From CBDHDN01 sp965261585 (GTDB lineage: Bacteria; Pseudomonadota; Alphaproteobacteria; UBA6615), in NCBI GenBank assembly GCA_965261585.1, contig CBDHDN010000064.1, positions 186,001 to 250,000 on the forward strand: a stretch of DNA of 64,000 bases, in the 5' to 3' direction. Made by a program: the position numbers and the translations under genes. Within the stretch, counting starts at the first letter, position 1. Every line of letters starts with the position of its first letter. Below are positions 27,776 to 37,318 of this stretch, piece by piece. The notes beneath the pieces are model-generated. The model did not search any database. It was not told the DNA's origin and saw nothing but the letters and a program-made list of their open reading frames with translations.

Positions 27776-28737
27776 GGGTGCGACTTCCGGTTCTCGATGT
27801 GGCGCGCCGCGTCGGCGTCAGCCGCCCGGCGGTCTGGCGCTGGCAGCGGCGCTACGCCGAGGAAGGCATCGAGGGTTTGTTGCGCGACAAGACCCGGCCG
27901 CCGGGCACGCCGCCGCTGCCGACGGCAACCGTGGCCCAAGTGTTGGCGCTGGCTTGCTCCGAGCCGCCGGGCGAGACGACCCACTGGACCGGCCGCGCGG
28001 TGGCCGAGGTCGTCGGCATCTCCCTGCGCTCGGTTCAGCGCATCTGGCAAGGCCACCGTTTGCAGCCGCACCGCATCCGCACCTTCAAGCGCTCCAACGA
28101 CCCCGCCTTCGCCGAGAAGGTCGAGGACATCGTCGGCCGCTACATGGATCCGCCCAGCCATGCCGTGGTGCTGTCGATCGATGAGAAAAGCCAGATCCAG
28201 GCCCTCGACCGGACCCAGCCAGGGCTGCCGATGAAACCCGGCAAGTGCGGCACCATGACCCACGACTACAAGCGAAACGGCACGACCACCTTGTTCGCCG
28301 CGCTCAGCGTCCTCGACGGCGCCGTCATCGGCCGCAACATGCAGCGACATCGCCATCAGGAGTTCATCCGCTTCCTCGGCGCGATCGAGCGCCAAGTGCC
28401 GGCCGGCAAGGTCATCCACGTCATCCTCGACAACTACGCCGCCCACAAGCATCCCAAGGTCCGCGCCTGGCTGGCGCGTCATCCCCGATGGGTGTTCCAC
28501 TTCACCCCAACCTCCGCCTCCTGGCTCAACGCCGTCGAGGGCTTCTTCTCTGTCCTCACGCGCCGGCGGCTCAAGCGCGGCACCTTCCACTCGATAGTCG
28601 ACCTCCAGGCCGCCATCAACCGCTACATTGACGAGCACAACAATGATCCCAAGCCCTTCGTCTGGACCAAATCCGCAGACACCATCCTCGCCAAACTTCA
28701 CCGCCTGCCTGTACCTTCTGTCTGAGTCAGTGCACTA
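27776..28737 (+). pseudogene. IS630-family element, 5' truncated
   Basis: Encodes VLDVARRVGVSRPAVWRWQR and the complete DDE domain of IS630: HAVVLSIDEKSQIQALDRTQ (first Asp), VIHVILDNYAAHKHPK (second Asp) and TSASWLNAVEGFFSVLTRR (Glu position), stopping at 28,725. The first ~65 residues and left end are missing at the junction with the IS1380 fragment. The right end, TCTGAGTCAGTGCAC then TA at 28737-28738, matches the ends of the MITE-like repeats at 1.3 kb. Confidence 0.5.
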
Positions 28738-28745
28738 GCCACCAT

Positions 28746-28817
28746 CCAGCGAAACGCGGCGGTGGGTCCGCCTAGTGCACAGATCCAGACCAGCGAAACG
28801 CGGCGGTGGGTCCGCTT
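28746..28817. repeat. Direct repeat around an IS630-type left-end scar
   Basis: A segment of about 28 bp starting CCAGCGAAACGCGGCGG occurs twice (about 28,748-28,775 and 28,790-28,817). Between the copies lies TAGTGCACAGATCCAGAC, the left end of the MITE/IS630 repeats. It looks like the scar of a transposon that was lost apart from its end. Confidence 0.5.
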
Positions 28818-28916
28818 AGCCCTCATCTTCAGGACCTTCGGGCCACGATGTCGGCTTTTTCGCTGTTTTGTCCGTTTTACCGCGCGTACAATGCGGAGGG
28901 GAAGGGACAAACGAAA

Positions 28917-30062
28917 ATGAGCTACGAACCGCTTGCCGAAGTACGCAAAGCGCGCAGGGTCGATTGGTATCGTTGCCCAATCGAAGGCGCCAAGCTGCGT
29001 GAGCTTTCGAAGCGAAGCGACCTGCAGGGGTGGTTCCAGGCCGGGGGACACTTAGCTCTGTTCGCGCTGACGGGAACGTTGGTCTATCTCTTCTGGGCGC
29101 AGCAGATCTGGCTGGGGTTCGCCCTTGCGCTCTTCGCCCACGGAACCATCGGCAGCTTTTTTATGGTGGCAACCCATGAACTCGGCCACGGCACGGTGTT
29201 CCGCACCAAAAAGCTGAACAAGTTCCTCATGTACCTCTTCAGCCTTCTGAGCTGGTGGGACCCCTTCGACTATGCCAGCAGCCACACGTATCACCACCGC
29301 TATACCACGTATCCCGATGGGGATCGGGAGAACCTGCTGCCCCTCGAACCGGCCCTCAGGCCGGCTCTCCTGCTGCAGCTGTTCACCGTCAATCTGTTCT
29401 CACGACGGGGGCGAAATTTCGGCAAGGGCGGGCTTTTCTCGACGATTTGGGTGACCTGGCTGGGCGCGCTCGGCAAGGTCTGGCCCGCGGACGCGCCGAT
29501 CAGCGAGTGGCTGCAGGCCGTGCACGCTGACCAACCGGCGGAGCACCGCAAGTCGATCATCTGGTCGCGCATTCTCCTGTTCTTCCACGGCACCGTATTC
29601 GTCGTGTCCATCGCCACCGGCCAGTGGGCGCTCCCGCTCATCCTCACGTTCTTTCCATTCGTCGGGAACTGGGGTGTCTACTTCGTTGGAGGTCTGCCGC
29701 AGCACTGTGGCTTGCGGGAGAACGTCCCTGATTTCCGCAAGAACTCACGCTCGATGACTCTTAATCCATTGGCGGAGTTCATCTACTGGCGCATGAACTG
29801 GCACATCGAGCACCACATGTACGCGGGCGTGCCCTGCTACAACCTCAAGAAGCTCTCTCGCGAGATCGCCGATGACATGCCAAAGCCGCGCACGCTCGTG
29901 GGCACCTGGCGTGAGATGCGGGAAACCTGGCGACGGCAACAGAGCGATCCAGACTATCAGTTTGACACGCCGCTGCCGCCCAGCTCGAAAAGCGTCCGAA
30001 ACGACACGCCGGATGCGGTGGAGAGTTCGATCGGCGAGCTTGCGCCGGAGGGTTTACGGTAG
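28917..30062 (+). CDS. Membrane fatty acid desaturase
   Basis: 381 residues from ATG 28917, preceded by GGAGGGG. Integral membrane di-iron enzyme that introduces a double bond into an acyl chain or hydroxylates it. The three histidine boxes are complete: HELGHG (about 87), HTYHHR (about 122) and HIEHHM (about 296), with four hydrophobic spans (LALFALTGTLVYLFWAQ; LALFAHGTIGSFFMV; ILLFFHGTVFVVSIATG; ALPLILTFFPFVGNWGVYF). The C-terminal ~40 residues are polar and probably variable. The substrate, lipid or other, cannot be decided. Confidence 0.5.
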   Translation: MSYEPLAEVRKARRVDWYRCPIEGAKLRELSKRSDLQGWFQAGGHLALFALTGTLVYLFWAQQIWLGFALALFAHGTIGSFFMVATHELGHGTVFRTKKLNKFLMYLFSLLSWWDPFDYASSHTYHHRYTTYPDGDRENLLPLEPALRPALLLQLFTVNLFSRRGRNFGKGGLFSTIWVTWLGALGKVWPADAPISEWLQAVHADQPAEHRKSIIWSRILLFFHGTVFVVSIATGQWALPLILTFFPFVGNWGVYFVGGLPQHCGLRENVPDFRKNSRSMTLNPLAEFIYWRMNWHIEHHMYAGVPCYNLKKLSREIADDMPKPRTLVGTWREMRETWRRQQSDPDYQFDTPLPPSSKSVRNDTPDAVESSIGELAPEGLR

Positions 30063-30297
30063 GCTTAGCTTGCGCGCCCGCGTAACGTAGGCGCGCCATT
30101 TACTCGGACTCGAATGCTGCTTGCGCGCGTGCCCGTCTCGAGGAGGAGGTGTTCAGGCCAAAAACGCAACCGCCCGGTAGGGCAAAGGGGCAGGCCTGGG
30201 GGGAAGACCTAAGCAGTTGGGTCGACTTCGAGTGTCCGAAGACGAAGAATTTGTGGTTTAATAACACGTCAGATGACGGCAACAGGAGGAGACAGAC

Positions 30298-31281
30298 ATG
30301 ACAATAACGAAACGCCTACTGACGGCGCTGGTCACGACGGCCGTGATGGCGACAAGTGCTACAGCCGTAATGGCTCAGGACGGTGCCAACATCTTCGTCG
30401 TCGGCGGCAGCGCGGACGACCCGTTCTGGTCGATCGTCAAGCGGGGGGCCGATGACGCCGGCAAGGTGGTCGAGGCGCAGGGCGGTTCCGTGACTTGGCT
30501 CGGCCCGCTGAACTACGACAATTTGGGCCCGGATGCTGCGGACCTAATCCGAACCGCGCTAAGCCAGAATCCGGACGCGATCGTCGGTCCGGACTGGGTG
30601 CCCGATGCCATGGATGAAGCCTTCAAAGCGGTCGTCGACGCTGGTGTTCCGCTGATCCTTTACAACGCCGGCGGCATCGAAGCGGCTGACAGGCTCGGCG
30701 CCATGAACTACATCGGCAGCGACGAGTACGTAGCCGGTGTGGCAGGCGGTGAGTACTTCGGCACGCATGGCTCTGCTAACGTAATCTGCGTCAATAATCT
30801 TCCGGGGCATGTGGCCCTCGAGGCCCGGTGCCAGGGCGTCGCCGACGGCATCGCTAAGCATGGCGGCAAGTCGAAGCAGCTGCCGCTGCCGGCAACCCTC
30901 CATGGCGACCGCACTGCGGTTGCTGAGGCCATCAAGGCGGCCCTGGTGAGGGATCCCGCAGTCGATGGCGTCGTCACGACCAGTGCTGACTCAGCAAGCT
31001 CCGCCGCCGTTGGGATCTCGCAGGCCGGTGTCGTCGATAGCGTCCAGCTAGGCACGTTTGACATTGATGAAGCCACTTTGCAGCGCATCGCGGCTGGTAC
31101 ACAGCTCTTCGCGATTGACCAGCAGCCCTACTTGCAGGGCTACTTGGCGGTTTCGCTGCTGAACGGGTTTGTCAATTATGGGCTCGACGTCCCGACCAGC
31201 CCGATACTGACTGGACCGGGGATGGTCGACATTGACAATGTCGAGGCCACGATCGCGGGCGTGAAGGCTGGCGCTCGCTAG
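30298..31281 (+). CDS. Sugar ABC transporter substrate-binding protein (CUT2/RbsB type)
   Basis: 327 residues from ATG 30298 with AGGAGGAGA upstream. Signal peptide (LLTALVTTAVMATSATAVMAQD, cleavage probably after AQ or MA). Periplasmic-binding-protein fold of the RbsB family: FVVGGSADDPFWSIVKRGADDAG at the first lobe, DAIVGPDWVPDAMDEAF, GSDEYVAGVAGGEYFG and QLGTFDIDEATLQRIAAGTQLFAIDQQPYLQGY near the end. The matching permease and ATPase lie 12 kb away at 43.6-45.4 kb behind an IS1380-bounded insertion. Ligand unknown; co-located oxidoreductases suggest a sugar or sugar acid. Confidence 0.5.
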   Translation: MTITKRLLTALVTTAVMATSATAVMAQDGANIFVVGGSADDPFWSIVKRGADDAGKVVEAQGGSVTWLGPLNYDNLGPDAADLIRTALSQNPDAIVGPDWVPDAMDEAFKAVVDAGVPLILYNAGGIEAADRLGAMNYIGSDEYVAGVAGGEYFGTHGSANVICVNNLPGHVALEARCQGVADGIAKHGGKSKQLPLPATLHGDRTAVAEAIKAALVRDPAVDGVVTTSADSASSAAVGISQAGVVDSVQLGTFDIDEATLQRIAAGTQLFAIDQQPYLQGYLAVSLLNGFVNYGLDVPTSPILTGPGMVDIDNVEATIAGVKAGAR

Positions 31282-31319
31282 GGCATTTCCAGTTCATTCG
31301 GCGCCGCCCACGCCCCCAC

Positions 31320-31356
31320 CCGGCCACCCATAGCGTACGATCCCGTGGGTGGCCGG
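31320..31356 (+). other. Strong hairpin after the binding-protein gene
   Basis: Perfect 10-bp arms CCGGCCACCC/GGGTGGCCGG around 17 bases, 38 bp downstream of the stop. There is no T tract, so it is more likely an mRNA-stabilising stem, as often found between a binding-protein gene and its permease gene, than a terminator. Confidence 0.5.
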
Positions 31357-31512
31357 CGGGGGAGTGGGCTGGCGCCGATTCAGCGCCTGCGGGAAATGCT
31401 CCAACCGCCTAACAAAGCAGAGGCCGGCCCGAGGAAGCGGCCGAGGGCCGGACATTACCCGCCACGCCGACCTTGAAAGACAGGCGGCGCTGATCGAGAA
31501 TGTACATGCTAG

Positions 31513-33164
31513 CCGGGATTTCTCACAGCGGGATTGGTGGTGGCCGAGAGCCAGTTCATCTTGGGCACTGTTGATGGGTTGCTGTGAAGCAGGCAGTCTG
31601 GAGGGTTCCGCCGGCTGCTGGCGGTGGTCTGAGGCTGGAGTTGATCCTGTGTGGTTGACGGGACGGGCGGAGGCCGGCTGCTGGGGTCAGCCGGTGGCGT
31701 TGCATAATCGATGGTGAGCCAGGCGGTATTCCTGCTGGTAGGGGAACGAAGACGCCATTGCGAACTTGACGCGGCGGACGGAGCGGCGCACCTGGGCGCC
31801 GATCTTCAACAGCTTCAAGCGGATGGTGCCGCAGGTGGCGCGGGCGAAGCGGGTGTGCTTGAGGGCGATGCGGCGCAGCGCGCAGAGCAGCGCATAGGCC
31901 ATGGCGGCGAACCACAAGCGCAGCTGGTTGGCCCGCATGGTGGCAGCCGAAGTGCGGTCGGCGAACAGATCGGCCTGGCATTCCTTGATGCGGTTCTCCA
32001 TGTCGCCGCGGGCGCAATAGACCTTTTCATAGAGCCGGCGGGCCTTGACCTCGCCGGTGCCGAGCGAGGTGACGACGAAGCGCGGATTGGCCTTACCGTG
32101 GGTCCATTCGGCCTTGGCGACGACGCGGCGTTCGCGGCTCCAGCTCTTACGCGTCGTCCACACCAGCTCCTGGTAGCGGCGGGCCGGCTTGCCGGTGCGC
32201 CGGCTGTCGGCGGCGGCGGCGGCGAGAGCGTTCTCGATCGCGCCGCTGAGCCGCTTGTTCCTGGCCAGCCCAAAGACGTAGTCGACCCGGTTGGCTTCGC
32301 ACCACGCCATCAGCGCCTCGCGGGCGAAGCCGGAATCAGCGCGCACCAGAATACGCACGTCCGGCCAGTCGTCGCGGATCTGCTCGACGATCCGGGCGAG
32401 CTCCTCGATCGCGCCGGCGGCGCCGTCGATATTGGCCGGCCGCAGCTTCGCCGCCAGCAGATGCCGGCCACAGAAGATGTACAGCGGCAGATAGCAGTAA
32501 CAATCGTAGTAACCGTGGAAGAACCGATCCTCCTGCTCGCCGTGCAACGGATCGTCGGTCGCGTCGAGGTCGATGATGATCTGCTTCGCCGGCCGCCGGT
32601 GCGCGGCCAAGAACAGCGCGACGAACTGGCGCTCGATCGCCGCCGCGTCGTGGCCGATCTTGTGATAGCGCGACGGCGCCCCCGACGGCGCGTGCTCCAG
32701 CCGGTTCAGCGTCGACTTGCCGGCGAGCGGCGCGCAGTCCGCCCGCCGCGCCTCGAGCTTGCCGGCGAGCACCGCCATCACCGGATCATGGCGCAGCTCG
32801 TCGTGGTCGATCAGGTCCTCGTAACCCAGCGCCAGGGCGAACACACGTTGGCCGACCAGCGTCGCGACGCTGTGCTCCGTCAACGCCGGATCGCGGCCGT
32901 CCTGGAAACATCGCGCAAAACCCGCGACCAGGCCAATCGCCCGCTCCGTGGCCCCCAGCAAAAGCGCGCCGCCGTTCGACGTCACCGCACCGCCGTCAAA
33001 CGCTGCCTCAACGCGCCGGCTCTCAACGCGTGCAAATCCGAACAGATCCGAGATACACTCTGTTGGCATTGGGGAGATCCTCCGTCTCAGCTTAAGTTCT
33101 TGTTGCAACAATCACTTTCGCTGATTCGGGGCCCCGATGCACTACTCCGTGTGAGAAATCCGGG
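31513..33164 (-). mobile_element. IS1380-family insertion sequence, copy 1
   Basis: 1,652 bp, ends CCGGGATTTCTCAC and GTGTGAGAAATCCGGG, flanked by ctag on both sides (31509-31512, 33165-33168). One transposase gene. Copy 2 at 41,887 differs at only a handful of bases. Confidence 0.5.
31687..33069 (-). CDS. IS1380-family transposase, copy 1
   Basis: 460 residues from ATG 33069, which follows CGGAGGA; a start 14 codons upstream lacks a binding site. DDE motifs: KQIIIDLDATDDPLHGEQE (first Asp), ILVRADSGFAREAL (second Asp) and GDMENRIKECQADL (Glu). The frame is intact, and the near-identity with copy 2 indicates recent activity. Confidence 0.5.
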   Translation of the reverse strand: MPTECISDLFGFARVESRRVEAAFDGGAVTSNGGALLLGATERAIGLVAGFARCFQDGRDPALTEHSVATLVGQRVFALALGYEDLIDHDELRHDPVMAVLAGKLEARRADCAPLAGKSTLNRLEHAPSGAPSRYHKIGHDAAAIERQFVALFLAAHRRPAKQIIIDLDATDDPLHGEQEDRFFHGYYDCYCYLPLYIFCGRHLLAAKLRPANIDGAAGAIEELARIVEQIRDDWPDVRILVRADSGFAREALMAWCEANRVDYVFGLARNKRLSGAIENALAAAAADSRRTGKPARRYQELVWTTRKSWSRERRVVAKAEWTHGKANPRFVVTSLGTGEVKARRLYEKVYCARGDMENRIKECQADLFADRTSAATMRANQLRLWFAAMAYALLCALRRIALKHTRFARATCGTIRLKLLKIGAQVRRSVRRVKFAMASSFPYQQEYRLAHHRLCNATG

Positions 33165-33399
33165 CTAGGATCACGCGGAAGGGTTAATGTTTGCTGAATT
33201 CAAGTGCAGATCAGGACTTGCGCATGATTTTGCGCGTTTTTCGTCTATTCGACGTATTGGTTTCAACGCTTTAGCGCGTTCTCCGCCGGTTCGGCACGGT
33301 GCTCACCGGCCGCTGCGCCCGGCTGCACAGACCGGCGCTCCGCTTGCCGGTTCCGCGGCCATCGTGTATCAGGGCGGCCCTGATCGGGCCACCGCGCGG

Positions 33400-33476
33400 C
33401 GGGGCGTAGCTCAGTCTGGTAGAGCACCGGCTTTGGGAGCCGGGGGCCGCAGGTTCGAATCCTGCCGCCCCGACCA
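33400..33476 (+). tRNA. tRNA-Pro (UGG anticodon)
   Basis: 77 nt with encoded CCA. Acceptor CGGGGCG/CGCCCCG, D arm GCTC...GAGC, anticodon stem CCGGC/GCCGG with loop TTTGGGA (anticodon TGG at 33434-33436), T arm GCAGG TTCGAAT CCTGC. All stems pair perfectly. Confidence 0.5.
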
Positions 33477-33532
33477 GGACAGGCCGGGAGCCCCGACGGG
33501 GGCGGGGCCTGACGAGGGGAGAACGAGGCGCG

Positions 33533-33835
33533 ATGCGGGCGCGGATCTATCAGCCAACGAAGACCGCCATGCAATCGGGCCGGGCCAGGACCCGCGCCTG
33601 GGTGCTGGAGTACGAGCCGACCGGCGGCCGCCTCGACCCACTGATGGGCTGGAGCGGCGCCGGCGACACCCGTGGCCAGCTGCACCTTGCGTTCGAGACC
33701 GTCGACGACGCCATCGCCTATGCCGCGAAGCACGGCATCGAGTACAATCTGCAGCAACCGAAACAACGGACCCTGCGGCCCAAGGCCTACGCCGACAATT
33801 TCGACTACCGCCGCAAGGTCCCCTGGAGCCACTGA
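33533..33835 (+). CDS. NADH:ubiquinone oxidoreductase accessory subunit (NDUFS4/18-kDa type)
   Basis: 100 residues from ATG 33533 with GAGGGGAGAACGAGG upstream. ETC_C1_NDUFS4 family: MRARIYQPTKTAMQSGRA at the N-terminus, WVLEYEPTGGRLDPLMGWSG, then FETVDDAIAYAAKHGIEY and the C-terminal YADNFDYRRKVPWSH block. It is a peripheral subunit of respiratory complex I on the NADH-dehydrogenase module, known only from Alphaproteobacteria and mitochondria, which gives the best taxonomic clue in the window. It lies between two tRNA genes. Confidence 0.5.
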   Translation: MRARIYQPTKTAMQSGRARTRAWVLEYEPTGGRLDPLMGWSGAGDTRGQLHLAFETVDDAIAYAAKHGIEYNLQQPKQRTLRPKAYADNFDYRRKVPWSH

Positions 33836-33873
33836 CGGAGCGGCCACGCCGGCGCCGCACCCGCACCACCGGG

Positions 33874-33950
33874 GCGCCCTTAGCTCAACCGGATAGAGCA
33901 TCGGATTTCTAATCCGACGGTTGCAGGTTCGAGTCCTGCAGGGCGCGCCA
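33874..33950 (+). tRNA. tRNA-Arg (UCU anticodon)
   Basis: 77 nt with encoded CCA. Acceptor GCGCCCT/AGGGCGC, D arm GCTC...GAGC, anticodon stem TCGGA/TCCGA with loop TTTCTAA (anticodon TCT), T arm GCAGG TTCGAGT CCTGC. Followed at 3 bp by a terminator hairpin. Confidence 0.5.
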
Positions 33951-33953
33951 ACA

Positions 33954-33986
33954 AACCCCGCTAGCATAACGGCTTAGCGGGGTTTT
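33954..33986 (+). terminator. Rho-independent terminator after tRNA-Arg
   Basis: Arms AACCCCGCTA and TAGCGGGGTT around 11 bases, followed by TT. A strong GC-rich stem ending in a short T run directly after the tRNA. Confidence 0.5.
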
Positions 33987-34239
33987 CTGCGGTGGAACAG
34001 CTCCAGACGATGCTTGATCTGGATCAATGGCTCACGAAGAATCATAGTGTACTAATTGTCGGCAAATCGGATTATTCGGCAATGCCATCTGGGAATGTTG
34101 GGTTGAGTGTCGAGCGTGATTGGAGCGCCGTCAACGGTGCCCGAAGGCCCCTCACATGAGGCGTCGTCGGAGGCGGTAACCTCATCGACATCCACGAATC
34201 TAACGCATGGCGTCGTGCCGCTGCAGCAACCAGCCGCGG

Positions 34240-34434
34240 CTACATCAGGCCCGCCGGCGACCAGCGTCGGCAGCCGAGCAGCGGTGAATCGTCGATCCAG
34301 TCGCGATCGAGTATCTGCAGTGTGATGCACCCGGAGAGCATAAAGGCCAACGCACAGGCCTCGCATCCGTGGCGGCGCGTGCATCCGTAGTTGTCGTCCA
34401 GGAGCGCCGAACAGCTTTCACATACCGTGTCCAT
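34240..34434 (-). CDS. Small Cys-rich hypothetical protein (uncertain)
   Basis: 64 residues from ATG 34434 with GGAAAGGGA upstream. Seven cysteines, most in the first half (VCESCSALLDDNYGCTRRHGCEAC), followed by a hydrophobic stretch. No family is recognised. Codon composition on the opposite strand is no better, so this is a low-confidence call for an otherwise empty region (33,987-34,683). Confidence 0.5.
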   Translation of the reverse strand: MDTVCESCSALLDDNYGCTRRHGCEACALAFMLSGCITLQILDRDWIDDSPLLGCRRWSPAGLM

Positions 34435-34683
34435 TACCGTCCCTTTCCAGAGGACTCGGCCCGGCGCCGCAGTGAACACGTCAAGCGCCAAGCCGATACC
34501 CGTCTTCCGCCTCCCTTCGATCCAGCGGTTTCGCGATGGCTCCTTGCACTGTGGCTTGTCCTGTGGGAGCGCCGTTTCGTCGTTGATCTGCGTCAATCCG
34601 TGACAAACCGTCGGCATCGAACCACTAGCACCGACTCCCTCTTGATGTACTATGGCGGGCAAGATTAGTTCAGGGAGAACGAT

Positions 34684-34971
34684 ATGCGCACCACGGTGCT
34701 CGCACTGCTCGCGCTTTCGGTCGCGGGCTGCGCCGCCGGCCCGACCACCGGCCAGACGACTGAACCGAGCGCCGGCGACGTAGTCTTGAGCGCGCTCGGC
34801 ACGCCATTCTTCCTCGCCTTCAAGGTTCCGGTGTGCGTCGCGAGCGCGGCGCTCGCCGCCCCGGTCGCGGGACTTGCGGCGCTCGCGCCCGACCGCCGGC
34901 ACGAGACGCGCCACAAGCTTGGCGAGGGCCTCGAGCATAACTGCGGTCCGCCCTACGTGCTGACGCCATAG
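34684..34971 (+). CDS. Putative lipoprotein
   Basis: 95 residues from ATG 34684, preceded by CAGGGAGA. Short signal peptide with a lipobox (LLALSVAGC, Cys at about 16), then a small domain with a hydrophobic stretch (VCVASAALAAPVAGLAAL) and the C-terminal GEGLEHNCGPPYVLTP. Likely anchored to a membrane by the lipidated cysteine. No known family. Confidence 0.5.
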   Translation: MRTTVLALLALSVAGCAAGPTTGQTTEPSAGDVVLSALGTPFFLAFKVPVCVASAALAAPVAGLAALAPDRRHETRHKLGEGLEHNCGPPYVLTP

Positions 34972-35039
34972 CCACACGCCGGCCGTTCCAGGAACTAGGG
35001 CCCGTTTACAATTAGGGGATTCCCCTTAACCAGTGAGTT

Positions 35040-35824
35040 GTGATTCAAGACTGTTTTTGGGGGGAGGCAGTCTTGATTCGCACGATTCTTTCAGACCCGC
35101 AGTGGGATCGGATCAAGGATCTGGTGCCTGGCAAGGCGACGGACCGCGGCGTGACCGGCCGCAACAACCGGCGGTTTGTCGAGGCCGTGCTTTGGGTGGC
35201 CCGCACTGGTTCGCCATGGCGCGATCTGCCCGATGCGTTCGGTCCCTGGTACACCGTCTACACCCGCTTCTGGCGCTGGTCGCGGCACGGGGTCTGGAAG
35301 CAGGTGTTCAAGGCCCTGGCCGACGACCCGGATTTCGAATACCTGATCATCGACTCCACCATCGTGCGGGCGCATCACCACGCCGCCGGTGCAAAAGGGG
35401 GACTCAAAATCAGGCCATCGGACGCTCGCGCGGCGGGCTAAGCAGCAAAATCCATATCGTCGTGGACGGGCTTGGCAATCCCCTGCGCTTCGTTCTCACC
35501 GCCGGCCAAGTGCATGACAGCACCCAGGCAAGAGCGCTCGTCGAGGGCCTGACCGGCGCCTACCTGCTCGCCGACAAGGCCTATGACTCCAACGAGTTCC
35601 GCGACGTCATCGCCGAGCACGGCATGGTCGCCGTGATCCCGTCCAACCGCTCCCGGTCGATGGCGATCCCCTACGACAAACACCTCTACAAAGAACGCCA
35701 CCTCGTCGAATGCTTCATCAACAAGATCAAGCAGTTCCGAAGGCTCGCCACCCGCTACGACAAAACCTCAGCCTCTTTCCTGTCCATGCTATGTCTGTGC
35801 GCTGCCATAATCTGGCTGCGTTAA
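35040..35824 (+). CDS. IS5-family transposase, two frames joined by -1 frameshift (copy 1)
   Basis: orfA (GTG 35040 to 35441) encodes ILSDPQWDRIKDLVPGK and ends with YLIIDSTIVRAHHH carrying the first Asp. The second frame encodes IGRSRGGLSSKIHIVVDGLG, YLLADKAYDSNEF (second Asp) and HLVECFINKIKQFRR (Glu). At the junction (about 35,390-35,400) an A4-G5 run allows a -1 slip giving AGAKGG then TQNQAIGRS, as known for this IS group. Same arrangement in copy 2. No inactivating change is seen in the transposase itself. Confidence 0.5.
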
Positions 35825-35869
35825 TTGTAAACAGTGTAGCGCACCCGGTTCCTTGGACACAAGTTTGTC

Positions 35870-36911
35870 TCACGCGGCGGGCCTGATTGAGAGCGCGGCG
35901 TGCCACGCCTGACGAGCTTGAGTGGGGCTCAGGTAGCCGTTCTTTTCGACGATCCACTGGGCATTGTAGAGTTCGACGAAGTCGCGGACGGCGTCCCGCA
36001 GCTCCGCGATGTTGCGGTAGATGCGACCATGGATGATCTGTTCCTTCAGCGTGCGATTGAACCGCTCGGCGACGCCGTTGGTCTGGGGCTCGGCGACGAA
36101 GGCGTAGGACGGCTGGATGCCCCAGAACTTGATCTGGTTCCGCGATGTTGCGGTAGATGCGACCATGGATGATCTGTTCCTTCAGCGTGCGATTGAACCG
36201 CTCGGCGACGCCGTTGGTCTGGGGCTCGGCGACGAAGGCGTAGGACGGCTGGATGCCCCAGAACTTGATCTGGTTGGTGAAGTGGTCCGACAGATACTGG
36301 GAGCCGTGATCCATCCGCAAGGCCAGCCCCCGAGCCGCGCCGGCCGCGGTCGAGCCATACAGCCCGGCAAGCCCCATGGAGATCGGCTGCAGGGCGGCGA
36401 AGCGGTCGCCGCGCTTGCAGACATGCCAGCCGACACACTCGGCGTTCCAATGCTCGACGGCGGTGAAGATCCAGCCCCAGCCGTCGTCCACCGTGAACAC
36501 CCGAACGCCATCGGTGCCCCACATGAGGTTCGGGGCATGAGTGATGATCTCACCGTCATGGGGATTGCCGCCACGGCGGCGGCAGCGATGGGGCGAGAGC
36601 AGATTGTTCTCGCGCATCAGGCGGAGCACCCGCTTGCGGGCAACCCGGATGTCGCGACAGACCCGAAGCCGAGCCCAGACCTTGCGGTAGCCCTCGCCCT
36701 CCCAGGGCAATGCCTCCAGGTCGGCTTCGATCGCCACCAGCAGCGCCTGGTCCGAGATCGCGGGCTTCGGTCCCCGACGCTTTGCCGGCGGCGGCTCGGC
36801 GTGCTGGCCGGAGGTCATGGCGTAGAACGAGGAGCGGGCCATGCCCCAGGCGGCGCAGACCCGCCGCAGGCCGTAGGCCAGACCCGTGCCGGGTGAGGTG
36901 GCGGCACTCAT
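35870..36911 (-). pseudogene. IS3-like orfB, disrupted by a 136-bp tandem duplication (copy 2)
   Basis: Compared with the intact orfB at 18.9 kb, a segment of 136 bp starting CCGCGATGTTGCGGTAG is present twice in tandem (about 36,005-36,276). As 136 is not a multiple of three, the frame is lost after NIAE. The segment covers the third DDE motif (NGVAERFNRT). Confidence 0.5.
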
Positions 36912-37318
36912 CGCCGCGACCTCCGCCGCCCCAAAGGGCCGAAGGTCTCCGTCTTGGCCTCCAGCAGTTCCACCTGCATGGTCAACTCTCCGATCCGCTT
37001 CATGGCGCTATCCAGTTCCGCCTGCACCGGATCGCCCTTGCGTTGCTTGAGCGAGGCGTCGATCCCGCCGATCGCTTTCTCACGCCACTGCTCGAGCCGG
37101 AAGATCTCTACGCCCAACTGGCGCGACAGAAGTTGCACCGGCTCGTCACGCAAAAGCCGCAGAACGACCTCACGCTTGCGCGCCACCGTCCATCGCTGGC
37201 CAAGTCCCAGCGGGCCTGCCGGCAAAGCCTGGCCTGGGGAAAACGTGGACGAGCCAAGCTCGCCCGCATTTACCACAGGCCCATCAACAGCAACTTTCTT
37301 CTCAAAATTATCGGTCAT
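36908..37318 (-). CDS. IS3-like OrfA (copy 2)
   Basis: 136 residues from ATG 37318, the same protein as at 19.8 kb (HTH plus coiled coil). Intact, but without a working OrfB in this copy it could act only in trans or as a regulator of other copies. Confidence 0.5.
   Translation of the reverse strand: MTDNFEKKVAVDGPVVNAGELGSSTFSPGQALPAGPLGLGQRWTVARKREVVLRLLRDEPVQLLSRQLGVEIFRLEQWREKAIGGIDASLKQRKGDPVQAELDSAMKRIGELTMQVELLEAKTETFGPLGRRRSRR

Noticed and set aside
31320..31356. Hairpin considered as a rho-independent terminator
   Set aside because: The stem is strong but no T run follows; listed as a hairpin only.
31711..33168. 485-codon plus-strand frame, repeated at 42085-43542
   Set aside because: Antisense to the IS1380 transposase; its conservation between copies only reflects the duplicated IS.
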